NCBI GenBank assembly: GCA_025331565.1
Contig: JAFREQ010000003.1
Location: 12,455,001 to 12,519,000, forward strand
Length of the DNA: 64,000 nt
Direction: 5' to 3'
DNA from: Holacanthus passer
Taxonomy: Eukaryota; Chordata; Actinopteri; Pomacanthidae
Both the position numbers and the translations under genes were made by a program. The notes beneath the pieces are model-generated. The model was not told the DNA's origin. It saw only the letters and a program-made list of their open reading frames with translations, and ran no database searches. Positions 1-13,564 of this stretch are shown here, one piece after another; within the stretch, counting starts at the first letter, position 1, and each line of letters begins with the position of its first letter.

Positions 1-41
1 ATTTTTTTTTTTAAAAACAAAAAAAAAAAAAAAAAAAAAAA
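1..41. repeat. poly-T/poly-A low-complexity tract
   Basis: A T run followed by an almost pure A run at the window edge. It could be the A-tail of a retroposon whose body lies outside the window, but nothing beside it identifies one. Confidence 0.8.
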
Positions 42-1875
42 GCCCCAACATAGCTGCAGCAGCAAAGGAGAGATAAGTGGTGTGGGAGAGAACTGCTGCC
101 TGAGTCAATGTGTTTGAATGCAGTAATCTATTCATTTAACATTTAACCACACTTTAATATTACAGGTGGAAAAGTGGCGGAATGTATTCATTCATCCCTT
201 TGACAGTAACCATATGGAAGTACTGTTATTTACTGTAGTCCAACTTTAGTACTTGAACTTCCTGGAAGAAGATTATTTTAATACACTTCCCACTACTGCT
301 TTTGATAATGCTAGAGGTCAGTGAACATAGTGTACCCTGAAATGAGAGCATGGAGCAGTAGATCCCAAAATCTACTGGGAAAACATAACTAGTCCTGTTG
401 TCAATGGTCACATTTCAATAAATCTAACAAAAACACTTCAGTTTATGATTAAAATCTTGTTGCAAATGTCAATAAAAAATATTCAGGATTTATGCAATAT
501 TGCATTAATCTGTGCAAAAAAAAAGATAACTTCTAATTAAAAAGTAAAAAGTCTAAAAATGCATGCACCAAACATGTGGTTAGTTTTGCAACATTGTGTT
601 TGAAACAGCATGAACAATACAAAACAGTACAAAGCCCACACCGGCACTGTGGATCCCTACCTGCAGAGTGGAGAGGAGGACCTCTAAGCCGCTGGAGGAG
701 CTCAGGGAGGCTGTCATTCTTGGTCGACCTCGCTCTGTGTCAGCCAGTCGGTCAGGCAAGCGGACAAATAAATAGGCAGACAGAAAGGTAAACAAACAGT
801 TACCAGGCAGACAGAGACATGGACAAATAGAAAAAAACACAGGACGGGAGCACTCAGACAGACGGAGATCGTCAATCAAGGGGAGGCAGAGGAAATCCAG
901 AGTGTGTCCTCACCAACATGCACACAGCGTCACACACACACACACGAAACTAAAGCATCTGTCTGTCTCTCATCTTCTCTCTCACACCGACACATGCAGC
1001 ATTGCTGCAGTGTCTAAGGAGAGAGAGCAGCGACACAGAGACTCCCCCTGACTTAACTAGACTGGGAATACCCCCAAGGGCCAGGGAAATGCATGTGTGT
1101 GTGTGTGTGTCACTGCTGCATGCATGTTTATTCAGTATGTACAGAATGTGTTTGTAGGTGTCTTCCTGCGAATGTGTCTTTTTTATACCATCTTTACCGC
1201 TCATTAAAACTCCATTGTTTATGTGCTTCATTAAAAAAAGATGCAAGTAAAAGTAAGTACAATGCAAGTAAAGGATCTTTGCACAGTTTCTGGATTTGCT
1301 GATGTTGTGGAACGCTATTAGATAAATGAATGCACATAAAAGTGGTTAAATGTGTGTGTTTTTTTGTTTGTGTGCGTGCACGTGCCTGTGCATGTGTAAC
1401 TCTATCCCTCCAGGATAAAGAGCTCCAGAAAGCATTTGTGCTGTGGTGTTGAGAAGGCAGCCACTATAAAAAGGCCTTGACAAGGCCAGCTGGGCAGCTG
1501 CAGGACTCAAACTATATCCAGTCAGAGACTTCAATCTGTAAGGGTTTTCGATGGCTGATAGAAAATAAACCTTGAAATTAGCCCATTCTGATAGTAATCA
1601 CCAAATAAATGTATTCAGTGCTTTCTGCAAAGTTTCATACACAACACAGACACACAGAGACAAGTCTCTGACATGAGCAAACGAAAGCTTTACACCATTA
1701 TAAGAAACTGGTTGTTTACAAGGCTTTACTCACATTTATCAATTCATGAACATTAGAAACATCACAGCAGCACAAAAGACAAATTCCTGAATGATCCTAG
1801 AGTAGAATCAATACCTCTTTAAAACAGTTTCAACAAAAACTAAACAACTGAACTCTCTTGAAGGAAGGCCACTGA
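42..1875. other. gene-free stretch with short microsatellites
   Basis: No reading frame here looks coding; the open frames are short and have no recognisable domain. It holds a short CA run near 932-945 and a GT run near 1092-1110. I see no RNA gene or clear transposon. Confidence 0.5.
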
Positions 1876-2312
1876 ACATAACACAATGGTTCTCAAACCT
1901 TCTGTCATGGCCCAGGTTGTTAGCAGAAAATTGTGCACCTTCACACGAGTTACTGTTAAAGTCTTGGATTAACTGTCCTAAATCTAAACTAGAGCTTTTA
2001 TGACGCACAACACACAAGGCTCTTTCACCACTGGGGAAGCTATGTCGTATTTTCTTGACATCAGTTTTTACTGATGGATTTGTTTATTGAATATCACCTG
2101 TTTTTCTAGTTGCGCTTGTCAGATATTGTTCCACTCTTGTACCTTTTGAACGAATCTTACTAACCTGAATCTGAATACCCTGCTAGTATGACAGCACTTG
2201 TGTCCTGTTCCCATATTAATTCACTCATCTTCATTTCCCCTCGACATGTTTCATGTGCTCTCTGTAATGCCTTTAATGTCTCCTGCCCCCCAGTTTGAGA
2301 TCCACTGATGTG
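1876..2312. mobile_element. MITE-like element with imperfect terminal inverted repeats (hAT-type?)
   Basis: The left end contains a block reading ATGGTTCTCAAACC and the right end contains CCCAGTTTGAGATCCACTG. These are imperfect reverse complements, and they resemble the ends of fish non-autonomous hAT elements that read GGTTCTCAA inward from both sides. The interior of about 400 bp has no coding potential. The family name is from memory of fish repeats, not a search, and target-site duplications were not resolved. Confidence 0.4.
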
Positions 2313-3596
2313 CCCGCTGTTATCCTGGAGCTCACCAACACTCGACATGCTTAACTTACTATACTACTAAACATAGCCTGGGCTTATGTGTCACAGCTGC
2401 ACAGATTGACTACTGGAGCCGGTGAACTGCTGTGTACTAACAACACTAGTCACTACAACTTTGAATGTTCCTTTAAAGGTGCACAAAGCATTAAATATTG
2501 CAGTAGACATTTCGACATGTCATAGCAGGGAAAGCACAGCTGTAACATTAACAGCGGCTGTGTTCCTATTTGTCTCACCGGTTCCAAGAATTTGTTTATG
2601 CTGGCTCACAGGCATAATTACCAGGACACTTAAATGGGATGGAGCTCTTGTTAATGTTATTAACTGCACTGTGCTAACTTGTGAGGCATAACATCTTGAT
2701 AAGTGAAATGTTTTAGAGTTATCCAGCCCCAGTCGGTAACTTTTGATTTCATGAGCAACAAAACACACATTTCTTAGTTCATCACAGCTTTCACTGTATC
2801 GGCAAATGGTAGTTAGCGTTTACTTAGGACAGTTTATTGAGTCTCTTTGTGGTGATTAGGATCTTCTTTGCCTGCATGCATTCACAAACACCCTTGGTGC
2901 ACAGACAGTGTGGTAGCACAACCTAATTTGCACCATCTTCTCACCCGAGACTCAGGTTAGGTCACATCGCCTCCTTTGTCTCTCACTCTCTCTGTTCACA
3001 TCTCATGGTTGAGCTCGTCTTGAGCTTGTGCGAGACCTCTTCACTCATGCGATCTCATCCGCCATCTTTCCCTCTCCCTCGCTACACACACACACTTACC
3101 CATACATACATATCATATCTACTGTATGTCTGCTGGTTCACTTTTTCCTTGTTTGGTAGGATACTCGTAGTTGGATAACAGATACTTGTTAATTAAGGGT
3201 AACTTTGATTGTTGATTATTATTGCTACTGGTAATAAATTCTGTTATTTGTTAAGCAGCCATTGGTTGTGATTATTACTTCCTGTGATACCAGCTATGAT
3301 GGTCAGTAGAAAATGAATAAATGGACCACTGCCCCTGCTTTATGGGCCAGATGTTTTTCTGTTTTTTATTTAATCAAAACTTAAAAATTAGAATTATATC
3401 AGCCCGATTACCTGCCTTCAGCCAGATTACCAGTCCAGCGCTGTCTCTAATGACTGAAATGAAACATGTTGCCCCCCTGACCCAAATGTTCTGAACTCAG
3501 TCGGTGGCATCAAGTTCATCTTCGCCCTCCTCTTCACCCCCTCTTGTCCCTTCTCACCTCTCTGACAGAGAGAGAGCAAGAAAGAGGTCTCTCTAT

Positions 3597-3652
3597 GTGT
3601 GTACGTGTATGAATGTGTACGTGTATGAATGTGTACGTGTGTGTGTGCGCAC
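3597..3652 (+). repeat. short minisatellite, 16-bp unit
   Basis: A unit reading GTGTACGTGTATGAAT repeats about three times and then dissolves into a GT run. It is alternating purine-pyrimidine sequence. Confidence 0.6.
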
Positions 3653-3759
3653 ATGTATCACTCTTCCTCTAGATGCTGAAATTACACAGCAGAAGCTTTT
3701 TTCAGGTATGAATGTCCCTGGAAAATGAACCTTGTATCAGTTTCAGTAAAAAAAAGATG

Positions 3760-3763
<4 letters not shown>

Positions 3764-3797
<34 letters not shown>
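3764..3797 (+). repeat. (GT)n microsatellite
   Basis: A perfect run of about 17 GT units, with Z-DNA-forming potential. Confidence 0.9.
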
Positions 3798-3799
<2 letters not shown>

Positions 3800-4859
3800 A
3801 TATCATGGTGGGAACTTACTGACACCTTGGTTACGAAAAGTCAAGGTTATTTAAGAAGAAGATGAGGCCTGATGATGATGGATTTCATAAGACCTTTAGG
3901 GTAAAAGCAAGTCAAGGTTTCTGTTGTCAAATCTGAAAGTCAGAAACAACTGGATGACAAACTTAGCTCTATTTTTTTAGATGATGACAATGTTGAAATA
4001 AAGTTGCAGCAATATAGTTGCAATTACAATTGCTGCTGCGTCATGTATGGTTCCTCCACGCTTGGCAATAATCTCATGACTTCCCCTCTGCGTATGTTAA
4101 TCTCTGAGAAATCCCTGCTCATCCTTATACCTCATCAATTACTATTGTATATCAATCAGCTATGGATCTTTGATTTCCATAAATACGCCAAACAGAGAAT
4201 CTATCTCTGTCTCGTTCTGTCTTTCTTCTTTCCGCTCATCAGCATCCCTGTCTCTATTTTCATTTCTTCGTTTGCCAGATGAGAGGGATGCCAGCGTGTG
4301 TGTGTGTGTGTCACTGAACCAGCCGAAGGACACACTGATTATACCCATCCTTAATCCTAACTTTCAGCCAGTGAGCTGACAGCCAGCTTTCCAGCCCACA
4401 TGAACTTTACAGCGTGCTGACTCTCCTAAGGTCACACACACACACACATACACACACTTGTTCTGGTCTTCACTATGCAGCAAGTACAAGTATGCACACA
4501 CACTCACAGGTTATCCCAATTTGGCATCAAACACACAAGCTTTCAGACACATGGAAGCACTCAAATAGGCCTTGTCATTCCCATCGGGGATAGAAAGCTA
4601 ATCCACGGGTGAAATCATACTCACACTTCAGTCCCAGAAATGATTGCCCCGGCTCAACACAGACATAAACTGCACACACATCCACACACACACGCACAAG
4701 GATGAAAAGGTTACCGGTGGTTCACGACAAACCGCAGTAAAATTCTCCAAGGTTAGTGTTGCCATCTCAAATTTTAATTAACATTTAAACCATATTTAAT
4801 TACTGTGCGTTGAAAACCCCACAGTACATACTGTCCAGCATGAACCATGGTTGGCGACA

Positions 4860-5280
4860 GTCGCAGAGGCAGGCACAGGCTTTTTTTTTTTGAATGCAGA
4901 GGGAAACTTTGATCAAAGATTGTCACACTGTCTGTAGAACATGCAGGAGGACAATCGTTGCTAAAGGGGCCAACACTTTGAATCTAATGAATCATCTTCG
5001 TGACCATCACTCACTACTTCACAATAACACGTTATGTAGTTTAGTCACCCAACCAATACATTTTGTTCATTTAAAATCCAGCAGTTGTCGCATTGGTTAT
5101 AAAAGTGTCCCAACAGTGTGCTATTGTGTTATTAAATGTTACTATTCTAATATTTATGCAAACAAAAATTTCATATACTGAGTACTAAATGATTTCAGTT
5201 CATTTTAACAATATCATGATAATACTGAAAACCTGGCAATCGTGATATGAGATTTTCAAACCGTTTCATCTCTATACACA
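4860..5280 (+). mobile_element. hAT transposon relic with a BED-type zinc finger
   Basis: The open frame from 4894 carries a BED-finger signature: Cys14-x2-Cys17, an AKGANTLNLMNHLRDHH-like block, and histidines at 34, 38 and 39. This is the N-terminal DNA-binding finger of ZBED/hAT transposases. After about 45 residues the similarity stops, and there is no catalytic DDE/hAT dimerisation region. The right part (about 5195-5275) reads like the AT-rich subterminal sequence of fish hAT elements, with CGTGATATGA followed by TTTCATC. This is most simply an internally deleted, dead copy. The finger is seen directly; the element boundaries are inferred. Confidence 0.5.
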
Positions 5281-5949
5281 CACATACACACAGACACACA
5301 CACACTTCCATTTCCTTGAGGGAAGACCGTGTGTGTTGCTTCAGCTGTCTAGTTAAGCCATCTCACTGATGCCAGCACAAACAACAGGCTGTGACAGTGA
5401 TATTCATCTCTGGGCTTTCCATCTATAACTCTGTGAGCACAGCAACAAACAGACACTGACTCACCAGCTAACTTCTGCTGGTATTTTAGTTGTATAACCG
5501 AAGTAACGAAGTGCAAAGTTTCTTATTTTTGAATTTTGGAAGGTTTTTTGCTAGATGATTTTGGAGAATGAGGCATGTCTCATGTGTGTATAAATGCAGT
5601 TTGAGGTGACTTGCTGCGTCGCTTCATAATATATTCTTTTTAATACAACATATGTTAATACGATTTTACTATACAATTTTATTATTATGATAATTACTAT
5701 TATTTGAATAGATCTTTAAGTGTTAATTCTATTTTTAACAATAATTATCTTTTGTCTTTCTTTTTCTTATTCTAGTTTTAACTTTTGTTAGAATAATTAT
5801 GATTCATTGCACACTAGTCTTTAAGGGTGTGACCCCCTGCATTTCACTGCACGTGTGACAGATAGAAACTTTGAATCCTTGAACCATTTAGTCGTACTCA
5901 CAGAGGAGTGTGAGGAGGGATTTTCGTGGTCCCTAAAGGATAGTTCCTA
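5281..5949. other. gene-free, AT-rich stretch
   Basis: A CA run sits near 5276-5306 and AT-rich sequence near 5630-5760. No coding signal is seen. Confidence 0.5.
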
Positions 5950-6085
5950 ATGTTTTTGGTGACTTCTGTGACGATTCTTCTAGCACCGCCATCAAGACAA
6001 AATTTCCACATGACCAGAGCTTTGGTCCGTGATATGGTGTCTTATAAACTAGACAGGATTTCCATGAAACTGTCTGCAGTTATTT
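5950..6085 (-). repeat. fragment of a dispersed fish repeat
   Basis: Its reverse complement contains an accaaagctctggtcatg block followed by a GATGGCGGTGCTAG block, in the same order as the relic at 12,690-12,990 on the other strand. I recognise the family as very common in percomorph genomes but cannot name its class. Confidence 0.4.
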
Positions 6086-7840
6086 ATGGAGTTCATGTTA
6101 ATTCCCTTGGTTTTGTGCACATTTCCCTCCCTGTCCCTCCCACTGAAGACACAAGTAAGCAAATAAAACATATACGGAGAGTGAGATGTCTTTTCTCCTT
6201 AAGTCTTATCTGAAGCAACATCAGTTTCTGAATCACAGCTGGATCTAAATCATTTTTGTAATCTAAATGTTTTAGAGAAAAACAAAATGATGTACTTATG
6301 GAAACGACACTGACAAATGAAATGTGTTTGCTGCTGTGAGACAATGGGCAGTAATGACAAGCTAAAACCTATTTAAAGTCCAGGCGGCAGCACTTTTTCA
6401 TTTATCATACTTTTGTAATTTATAATCAGCATACAAACATATAACAAATGATCTTGATCAGACTATAATGCAGTTTTAAGCAGAGCTACATAAGTATGCA
6501 TTAATGTATTAATAAAGCCTCTAGAAGCTGACAGTAGGGCTTCAGACATTTTATCTTAGAGTCACAGCGTCATGACAGTGAAGCAGGACTGTTTCTGCTT
6601 TAAAACTGACGCCCCCTTGGATATAAATCACAGCACAAATGAAACATGACACATGGGAGGTCCTCTGTGATAAAATGGACCCATGAATTAGACAAACTGA
6701 ACAGAAAAAAACTGGTAATAGAGAAAGACACCATACAGGCCAGATGCCACAGGAAGAGATGCCCTTTCCTTCAGCCTGTAGCAGCAGATGAGATCTTATT
6801 CTTCATTTCATAAAAGGTTTTGAAAGACACTTCTCCCCTCTGATACTCTTTATATGAATAACTTGTAATAGACCATAACAATCTTTTAAAAAATGATGTT
6901 CAATAAAACACTCTCTTTTATGAAAACATTGTTGTTGCATTAATTTTGGGCACATTACTTTCACCATTACTGAGTAACTCCCCTCCTCTTAAATAGATGG
7001 GTTTTTACTCTCAGTCTCCACCATGGACCACAAATGCAATTCTTCATCCATTCTTTGAACAGCTGGTTAACTACAGCAAAACACAAATTGTATTCAATGT
7101 ACAGTTAAGTCAGTTCAGTTTTCTTGGAATTATTTATTATTTATCAAAATCTGACATTTGTATTATATTTGTTGAGGCATGCTTTATAACTACAGACCTC
7201 TAAGTGTACCATGCAAACCTGCATCCTGTATTAATCATTTGGATCCCCAGAAGATACCTTGGCATCTACTACTCTTCTGGAGGTCCATATTAAAATATGC
7301 CATAAAGTCAACAAATATTCTCACCTACAGTGAAATGATGGTAGTAGAGAAGAGACAGTACGGGGATCTTTTAATGGACGACAAATTAAATATGTTGTCA
7401 GTGAACATCTGACATCTTCACTGTTCACATTTTGAGGCAATAATGTAAACAATATTTGCTCATTATGTTAATAGCAGACTTGATTAATTAACTAATGATG
7501 TTTTAACCAGTCAGTGATTTGTTCAGTGAGGAAATGACAGATGATGAGATGCTCCTATAGCACAAACAAAATAGACGTTGTAACCATGACTGCAGTCTTC
7601 TTGTAACCTTAATAAAGTTGTTTTTATTGCCTGAACTAAACATCACCACTAACATCAACATGATCGTGCAGCCATTGCAAGTTGCAAGTACCAAGACAAG
7701 TAGATCTTTTGTTTGTTCTCCTGGCTGGATTGATTTGTTTTGGTTTGACCACAAGATGGCGCCATAATGTGTAAAGCAAACACAGGAAACACTAGGGGTG
7801 ACACACATGATGGCCTGATGACTGAAAGATGTCATTATTG
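6086..7840. other. gene-free stretch
   Basis: A 110-codon minus-strand open frame at 7503-7835 has no recognisable domain. Nothing else here supports a gene. Confidence 0.45.
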
Positions 7841-7859
7841 TATAGGATGTCTGATGTTT

Positions 7860-7935
7860 TCAGCCTATTATTCTATTTGGCCCCTGATGAAGTCTTAAAC
7901 TGAAATGTTTGCATGTTGCTTTTTGAATAAAGAGG
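7860..7935 (+). repeat. possible 3' end of a retroelement
   Basis: A CCTGATGAAG...GAAATGTTTGCATG...TTTTGAATAAAG segment resembles the conserved 3' ends (DEG/CTGATGAAG-type) I associate with Penelope-like or LINE elements in fish. The body upstream is not recognisable. Confidence 0.25.
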
Positions 7936-9240
7936 TTGTTGTTGTCTACCTTTAACCAACTAATTTAACTGAACATCTATATCGCCTCAAGTCTTCATTC
8001 AAATGCTTCCAAAATGGACACAGACATTCTCTAGATCGTAGGTATTTCGAAAATATAAATACAATAAAACATGATGTGTGAGTGACTGTGAGTCAAGTTT
8101 GGTAGGTGGCACTGTAGAAGCATCATAAGTGTGCAGGACTTTCAGGGTTCATGACCAGACTTCCTATATGAAAAAGGACAGTGATCTATCTCTAGCCTTA
8201 ATCAAGTGTTATAGTCACAACAAGTGGATAGCATATTGTATGTTTTGATGGAAAGCAAAGGAAATTTCTTGTTTGTGCATATTTTACTGAATCATTCAGT
8301 GCCAGCAGTTTGGGACTTGCCAGGTATGTTAATTAAGAGTATTCTTTCATTAAGGTAGTAGAAAACATAATTCAGTCAGTATTAAATTTCTCTCAATATA
8401 TATTTGCTGCTGTAAAGTGGTTGTATATAAAGACATTTTCTAGGAGACAGGGCTGGCTCTAGCAAGACACACTGATCACAACAGACCATTCAGCATTGGT
8501 CCAACCAATCACACTTGGCCCTGCACTGCTGCTCTAGTACTACAGAGTGTTATGTGTTTCAGGACAACAATGCCGACACATGCTTTGGCCACGGCATCTT
8601 CTGACCACCCAACCAGACCAAGTGAACGCTACCACAAGAAATTCAACCCCCTCTGGGACAGAGGGAAGAGAGCCAGGATAGCTAAAATAAGATAACCCAG
8701 CTTGGATCTGAGGTTATACCATTGAGAGACCTCGACACCAACAACCATATTGCTGTTGTACCACACGACCACAGAGCAGCTTAATTAGGCCTAATGTTCA
8801 AACAAGTCTTTTTTCTTATATATCCATATCTATCTTATATTATATTTTGATTTACAGGTGACAGTGTGTGATGATAGCGTGATCATAAAAAGGCACTCAG
8901 CCTCAACACACAAAAAAGCCATGATAGTAAAGCCCTGTGCATGGATAAAACAAATGATAGCTGATATTAACTATATTCCAGAGTCTTTGATTTCAAGTGT
9001 ATTTGACTGCTGACTAATTTGTATATCATCATTGAATATTGACAGGCGGTTCATATCAGAACTTCAACCAGCCTCATTGGTCAAAGCCTTTTGTGTACTA
9101 TTAATACAAAGAGGGATTTTATGAGTCCTCAGTGTCTTCTAGGGGACAGAAGCAGACAGTCAGCAGACAGCAAGGTGACTGTGTGCGTGCAGAAGGTAAC
9201 CAGCTGAATTATAGTGCCCACCTGTGTCATGCCAACACAT

Positions 9241-9243
<3 letters not shown>
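7936..9243. other. gene-free stretch
   Basis: No coding exon, RNA gene or clear repeat was recognised. Confidence 0.4.

Positions 9244-9273
<30 letters not shown>
9244..9273 (+). repeat. (CA)n microsatellite
   Basis: A perfect CA run of about 15 units. It generates two overlapping spurious open frames with Thr-His repeats. Confidence 0.9.
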
Positions 9274-9275
<2 letters not shown>

Positions 9276-9599
9276 CACACAGACACTTGCACCGTCAAGC
9301 TCCCTTTTCCCCTCAGCGTCTCACTCACACCCTCTTGTGTAACTGTCTCCGTGGTGTTGCTGTAGTAACGCGGCGAGAGAGAAACTCACAAGTACTGAAC
9401 GGTCAGCAGTGTCATGGTAGAAACTGCTGAGGTCGGTGTCAAACCACTTTACATTCCAGTGCAGCCAAGGAATGCTTTAAGAGCAAAAATCACTGTAACA
9501 CACATTTCCCCTTTTAGTAATCCTGTGATCATGAAACACTCATTTAGTAGCTGTGAACATAAACAGCTCCTTCCCAAACATAGAACCTGAACACTAAAC

Positions 9600-9660
9600 A
9601 AAACTGAGTTCGACCAAGAGGGATCAATAAACTACTTCTTCTTCTTCTTCTTCTTCTTTT
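9600..9660 (+). repeat. LINE 3' tail with (TTC)n run
   Basis: A GGGATCAATAAA-type sequence is followed by a CTT/TTC trinucleotide run. Fish non-LTR retrotransposons often end this way; the same tail motif occurs on the other strand at 26,397-26,450. Confidence 0.4.
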
Positions 9661-11324
9661 GCTTCTTGCACCACCACATCTTTATATAATCTCCCAAAAA
9701 ATTATCAGACTATAAGAAAGCATGTGCCCAGAAATGAACTCAATGTGCCCAAGGTAATTAAATAATTTCATATGATAAGTATTCATATTAAATTATAAAT
9801 ACCTAGGTTGAATGCAATGCAGGGCTGGCTCAAATCTTTTTTTTTTCTTCTCTCTTTTATTCATTTGGGGAATTGGAAATTAGTATTTTTTAAATCTGCA
9901 ATAACTGCTTTTTTTGTTCACTTGGGGGCAGCACAACAAGTAGTGAACACAACACTGACATACCACCTTAACTTGATATGGGGTACTTGTTAGCAAACAG
10001 CTGCCGATGTACACATCCAGAAGTATAAAAGTATCAGTTATACATAGCTTCTTTAAAGGTTCCCTGTGGAGTTTTAAGACCTCCTGCAGTTTTGCATGCA
10101 TGCACATGCTTCTGGTGTGATACACAGTCCTGTCAGTGGTTTCATACAATTCATGTTATTCTGTTATTCAGCTGGCTTTAGTCACTGCTGTGTCCCACTA
10201 ATAGTATATTATCAAGGTAATTACATTTTGGGATGTAATAAGTTTACATTGGAAAACATTAAATTAACCTATGCCTTCAGGCTATGGGCTAAATGAAGCA
10301 TACATTTGTGCAAATACTGGTTGTATTTGTACTCACTACTTTTCAATCCAAAAATATGGCCACTGGCATTTACAGAAATGTTAGTATCATGTATAACGTA
10401 TGTATTAGCAAAGCCCTTTGCAGAATAAATATGTACTTACAATACTTTCAAAATGTTTATTCTGTAATGTTAAGTCAGAACAAATCAATAACATATGTAC
10501 AGTCCATGTGGAAAGGGGGATAGGATCCATAGGATCAAATAGCATAATCATGATCCCATAGGCTTCCAGGAACTGAATGAAACTAAGCAAGTGAGGTGGC
10601 AGGGGGGAGTTCCCAACCTCCTCCATGACCCCTGCACACACATGTGTGTGTTACTGTATATGACATGTATGCCATGTGCTGCATGGATTTGTACATACAG
10701 CTACAGCATATACATATCAGTGCGCTCACAAGTGCACAGGACAGTAAATAGTCACACTCACGAACATCTAATACACTCAGAAGTTTCATTTGTATTTGAA
10801 AATGCTGATGTTCACATCTATGTTCATTATTAGCTCACTTCAGGCAGATAACAGAAGAAAAACAGAAGCATTGTGTGTAGTATTGCAGAAAACATCGGCC
10901 TGATGTTAAACACAGTTGGTGCTGGTGAAATCACCCCTCACTGCATCTGCAGCCGTCTGATAAAAAAGACAGAGCTCATGAAAGAGGAAACATTACATTG
11001 AGTATTTGAAATGGTTGCACCAGGGACAGTTGTTCTGTACATGTGTGATGGCATTATTTAAATAACACCTTAAGACCTTTAATACTGTGCTGCACTGGCC
11101 CAACAAAGCAGCAAAGGGCCATTCAAGGTCTGTTTCATTTAAAAGGACGAAAGCAGCTGATCACTTTTTTCACATTTTGCAGCACTGAATATTAATTGTG
11201 ACAGTTGCATAAACAGATGTTAAAAAAGAGCCAATAGCTAAAAAACAAAAACAAAAAATAGCTAGGAAGAAAGGATTCAACAATGTGTGTGTGATCCACT
11301 AACATAATCTTACTGCCTACACTA
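9661..11324. other. gene-free stretch
   Basis: Only short open frames without domains and scattered GT/CA runs. Confidence 0.4.
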
Positions 11325-11400
11325 GCTATAGTACCAGTCAAAGGTTTGGACACACCTTCTCATTCAATTGTATTTTTTTATTATTTTCTACATTGTAGCT
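11325..11400 (+). mobile_element. truncated end of a Tc1/mariner-type transposon
   Basis: The sequence from the TATAGTACCAGTCAAAGG block to ACATTGTAG matches, from memory, the conserved terminal sequence of fish Tc1-like elements, which reads CAGTCAAAAGTTTGGACACACC. Only one end is present; no transposase or opposite terminal repeat follows. Confidence 0.55.
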
Positions 11401-12689
11401 TAAAGTAGTTGTGTGGTAGTGTGATACTTGACAGGTGTAGTAGAACAGAAACTAAGGGGGTGGGGAATAATGAACTGTTTGGGAACCTTTTCTTTTCAAA
11501 TCCACCAAAACGCAGACAGTGATATAAAGGAATGCAGGTGCAGGTGCTTGACTGCGTCTATAATCACATCCTTGTTCACTCATTCACTATAACAGACACT
11601 CAATAATTATTCTACAGTGAGCAGTAAATTGATACTCTGGACACTTACTAATAATCATCATTTTGTCTTATCACTGACAGATGTAGAGTTGCACAACTGT
11701 AATTTTTGCATCTATAAAATGCAACACATGGCACTGTTAAATTTGGACACAGGTTAAGACTGTTATTGACAGCCCGGACTTTAAAACTTTAACTTTCTAC
11801 TTTAACTGAACCATCAGTCTAATGTTTTCAAGTATCAGTCTTTTTCTTTGTTGAATTTCATGCACAGTTTCCCTGATTTTCCTTTTGCATAACCAAAGCA
11901 CAGGGACTCATGCCAACTTCACTGTGCACTCTGCAGCTCTCTCTCTCTCTCCCTCTCACACACACACGCATTATATAAAAATACATGTGACTAACACACA
12001 CACTCAGTCTGTGCCTACCTGTGCAGAAAGCTGGGTAGCTGCCCTCCAGCTCTCTCAGGGTTCCATTCCAGGTAAAGTGATTACGGCTGTAACCAAACAT
12101 TATGACTGTTTCAACTTGTTTCTCTGCAGGTATGTATGTATCTACCACCCTGTCTGTGTGTCTGGTGGGTTATCTGTGTGGTATTAGGTGAACAGTGTGT
12201 GTGCATGTAAATCACCCCTGTCAACGGAATGAGTCAGAGGCTCCACTGTTTCCGACTGACAACCTGCTGTGAAAGACATCAAGCTAAAGGCAGTGTGTGT
12301 GTGTGTGTGTATGTCTGTGTCTGTGTGTGTGTGCATGGGACAGAGAGAGAGAGAGGTCAAAGGAGAGAGTGGAGGGAATGCATTTGTGGTGTTCATTTAT
12401 CTTTGAAGGGAGTCCAGGGGTCTAATGTTACAGCCCCCACACCTCACTCGCTGCCCTGCAGCGCTACATAAATAGTCTGAAATTCAGAATAAGTATAGAT
12501 TACGTGCAAGTCCCACAAATATGGAATTTCCTTTAATGTTATGCTGCTTTTAGTGAGGGTTTGCAATATTTAGCATCATCATTATTATATCAGGCTGAAT
12601 AACTTAAACATCCTGACATGCTTTTATCTCATCACACCTTTATTATTGCAACCGTCTCCTAGCAGCTCAGTGAAGTTGTACTTAGGCAC
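11401..12689. other. gene-free stretch with GT/GA microsatellites
   Basis: GT and GA runs near 11,940-11,960 and 12,293-12,352 create shadow frames on both strands. No gene is seen. Confidence 0.45.
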
Positions 12690-12990
12690 AGAGGTGCTTT
12701 GAGCCAAATACTAAATCAAAGTGCTACCATCAGCTTGGCAACTTGCTCACACTGACACACTGATATTTAGCAGTGAAGACAAAGTACAGCTGAGGCTGAG
12801 GGGAAGGTCATTAGTCCTGTAGGTATTTGGTCATGAACCAAAGTATAGGATAAATTAAAAGTTTGACTTGTTGTTGGCACTATATGAAAGGTCAAAGCAT
12901 CACCAGAGTTATTACCATGAACCGTATTTCTTTAAACCCATTCAAAAGTTGTTGAGGCGTGTTAGTTTGGACCAAAATATTGGACTACTT
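12690..12990 (+). repeat. dispersed fish repeat, longer copy
   Basis: This carries ACAGCTGAGGCTGAGGGGAA, then GTATTTGGTCATGAACCAAAG and a GGTCAAAGCATCACCAGAG block in the order I know from an abundant percomorph repeat. It is related in inverted orientation to 5950-6085. No coding capacity. Confidence 0.45.
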
Positions 12991-13179
12991 ACTGAGCAAC
13001 TCACATTTCCATAACAGCATGTTCTTACTCCCAGCTCATCAAATACGGCAGCTTGGTCAGTGACCCTACGCTTCAAACTTTGGTGGGCTCCACACTAAAT
13101 AGCAATAATAAATATGCAACACCTGTCAAGCAGCATCCTCTTAGACTTGTAAAATGTCAAGTATCATTGTTTGCAGCCA

Positions 13180-13400
13180 CTGACAGAGCGGCCATGATGA
13201 GTTTGATGCATTGATGCTGCTCGTGTGGCTAAAACCTACTGATTGACCACAGACTGTACAGAACTCGACTGCCAGGCTTCTAACTATGAGGCGTGACCAT
13301 AGCACACCTGTTGTTTTCACCGACAATGACATCTGCTTACACCTGCCCATAAGGTTCCATCTATTTTGGTAAGTATATAATGAATCCCTCTGCCCTTAGC
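13180..13400 (+). pseudogene. LINE reverse-transcriptase 3' fragment
   Basis: One frame around 13,250-13,320 reads TVQNSTARLLTMRRDHSTPV, close to the VQNSAARLLT...HITPVL motif near the C-terminus of CR1/L2-type LINE polymerases. Flanking frames are broken, so this is a short dead fragment. Confidence 0.5.
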
Positions 13401-13564
13401 TAGGTATACACCAGATGCATGTCTATAAGTCTATATAAACCTCTGAACTTCACAGTGCTCAGACAACAGAGGCCCGGTGACCTTCAATGACAAGGACGGG
13501 TTTGTCCTGCCAAGGATCTCAAGCAACAATCAGGTTCACAGAAAGTTAGCAGATTACAGCTATA

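Larger units (their letters stand above)
2313..4839. other. gene-free stretch
   Basis: No gene is supported. The open frames lack domains and several are created by simple repeats (GT/CA tracts near 3080, 3600, 3764, 4298 and 4433). Confidence 0.5.

Noticed and set aside
7503..7835. 110-codon minus-strand open frame with a hydrophobic segment
   Set aside because: A single apparent membrane-like stretch is not enough. No homology recognised and no neighbouring exons.
9224..9430. His/Thr-repeat peptide frames over the CA tract
   Set aside because: Produced by the CA microsatellite alone.
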